From DSOS01 sp035286585 (GTDB lineage Bacteria; Chloroflexota; Anaerolineae; Anaerolineales; UBA4823), in assembly GCA_035286585.1 (NCBI GenBank), contig DATEDC010000118.1, positions 1-14,942 on the forward strand: a stretch of 14,942 nucleotides of DNA, written 5' to 3'. The position numbers were made by a program, and so were the translations under genes. Within the stretch, counting starts at the first letter, position 1. Every line of letters starts with the position of its first letter. The notes under the pieces were generated by a model, which saw nothing but the letters and a program-made list of their open reading frames with translations, ran no database searches and was not told the DNA's origin. Below are positions 14,760 through 14,942 of this stretch, in pieces.

Positions 14760-14787
14760 AGTATAGTCGATATTTGCAGTTTGTCAA
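14760..14787 (-). promoter_or_regulatory. Sigma-70-type promoter of the benzoyl-CoA reductase operon
   Basis: On the minus strand TTGACA (14787-14782) is followed by a 16-base spacer and TATACT (14765-14760), close to the vegetative consensus; an overlapping TATAAT lies slightly further at poorer spacing (21 bases). Transcription would begin near 14753, leaving a leader of about 118 bases before the first reductase gene. The leader (14636-14753) holds the inverted repeats and the ribosome-binding site and no other gene. This is the only convincing promoter found for the operon. Confidence 0.7.
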
Positions 14788-14848
14788 TAAGTCCGAGGTA
14801 AATTTGTTGTTGTTCAGCGATATTGACACCCCCTGACTGTTCAGGGAA

Positions 14849-14879
14849 AATGTCACCCTATGGAAAACAAGGTGACATT
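14849..14879 (+). promoter_or_regulatory. Hairpin enclosing the putative transposase start codon
   Basis: Nine-base perfect arms AATGTCACC and GGTGACATT enclose a 13-base loop that contains the ATG at 14860. In mRNA this would place the start in a hairpin loop and could restrict translation, including from read-through transcripts, as is known for some insertion sequences. It might instead be part of the terminal inverted repeat; in that case the real start would be the in-frame ATG at 14884. Confidence 0.45.
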
Positions 14880-14942
14880 GACGATGAAAGAACAGCACAA
14901 ATTGAAGATGGTCTTTGACTACGAAGCCGGGAAAGTCCGAGC
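14860..14942 (+). CDS. Putative transposase, N-terminal fragment (ISNCY/IS481-like helix-turn-helix start)
   Basis: The reading frame opens at ATG 14860, or at the in-frame ATG 14884, and continues to the right edge; only about 27 residues are present. From the second ATG it reads MKEQHKLKMVFDYEAGKVR, which resembles the opening of transposases whose N-terminal helix-turn-helix starts with a MKEQ-type segment followed by a helix ending in a 'G-K-hydrophobic' turn. The gene is the only plus-strand one in the window and faces away from the operon. With so little sequence, the family assignment is tentative; any small helix-turn-helix protein could begin this way. Confidence 0.45.
   Translation, partial: MENKVTLTMKEQHKLKMVFDYEAGKVR

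Larger units (their letters stand above)
14822..14942 (+). mobile_element. Probable end of an insertion sequence (partial, runs off right edge)
   Basis: Rightward from about 14822 the sequence changes to a dyad-rich stretch followed by a transposase-like reading frame. CCCTGA-CTGT-TCAGGG (14831-14846) is a 6-base dyad. AATGTCACC (14849-14857) pairs with GGTGACATT (14871-14879). TGACACC, TGTCACC and GGTGACA recur within 60 bases, as at an insertion-sequence terminus. The exact end and any target duplication cannot be set without the other end. Confidence 0.45.

Noticed and set aside
1..14942. CRISPR arrays, tRNA or rRNA genes
   Set aside because: No spaced direct-repeat array and no tRNA- or rRNA-like stretches were seen; nearly all sequence is accounted for by protein genes.

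Overview
This window is almost entirely one gene cluster for anaerobic degradation of benzoyl-CoA. Sixteen genes lie head to tail on the minus strand, so transcription runs from right to left. Spacing is mostly operon-like: three ATGA stop/start overlaps, several gaps under 20 bases, and no gap between genes above about 75 bases. A class I (ATP-dependent) benzoyl-CoA reductase together with the ring-opening enzymes indicates an anaerobe, strict or facultative, that uses aromatic compounds. By eye the DNA is GC-rich. The protein style, a PaaX-type regulator and a small dyad repeat would fit Chloroflexota (Anaerolineae), but this is a guess and Desulfobacterota or others are not excluded.

Layout in order of transcription. 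(1) 14860-14942 (+): the first codons of what looks like an insertion-sequence transposase, preceded by dyads. (2) 14636-14821: intergenic region with a good sigma-70-type promoter facing left (TTGACA, 16 bases, TATACT) and nested inverted repeats just downstream of the -10. (3) 14635-10491: four subunits of a short-ATPase ('bzd'-type) benzoyl-CoA reductase: two catalytic 2-hydroxyacyl-CoA dehydratase-like subunits and two ASKHA ATPase/activator subunits. (4) 10507-10184: a small CxxC protein of unknown function. (5) 10162-9263: a PaaX-family regulator. (6) 9187-7326: 6-oxocyclohex-1-ene-1-carbonyl-CoA hydrolase (ring opening) and cyclohexadienoyl-CoA hydratase. (7) 7268-2740: a beta-oxidation-like set of MaoC hydratase, two short-chain dehydrogenases and two thiolases. 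(8) 2729-368: a hotdog thioesterase, a zinc alcohol dehydrogenase that is the best candidate for 6-hydroxycyclohex-1-ene-1-carbonyl-CoA dehydrogenase, and an amidohydrolase. (9) 322-1: the start of an indolepyruvate:ferredoxin oxidoreductase alpha subunit.

Proposed joint function. The reductase converts benzoyl-CoA to cyclohexa-1,5-diene-1-carbonyl-CoA using ATP and reduced ferredoxin. The hydratase, alcohol dehydrogenase and hydrolase then give 3-hydroxypimeloyl-CoA. A short-chain dehydrogenase and a PcaF-like thiolase could take this to glutaryl-CoA plus acetyl-CoA. The 2-oxoacid:ferredoxin oxidoreductase could supply reduced ferredoxin, or feed in aryl-CoA from aromatic amino acids. No benzoate-CoA ligase, ferredoxin or glutaryl-CoA dehydrogenase is present in the window.

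The pathway itself is known. The less ordinary points are the PaaX-type regulator inside the cluster, the MaoC/FabG-type lower pathway in place of the usual crotonase/3HCDH enzymes, an unusual second thiolase, the small CxxC protein coupled to the reductase, a zinc-ribbon tail on the ring hydrolase, and an apparent insertion-sequence end close to the operon promoter.
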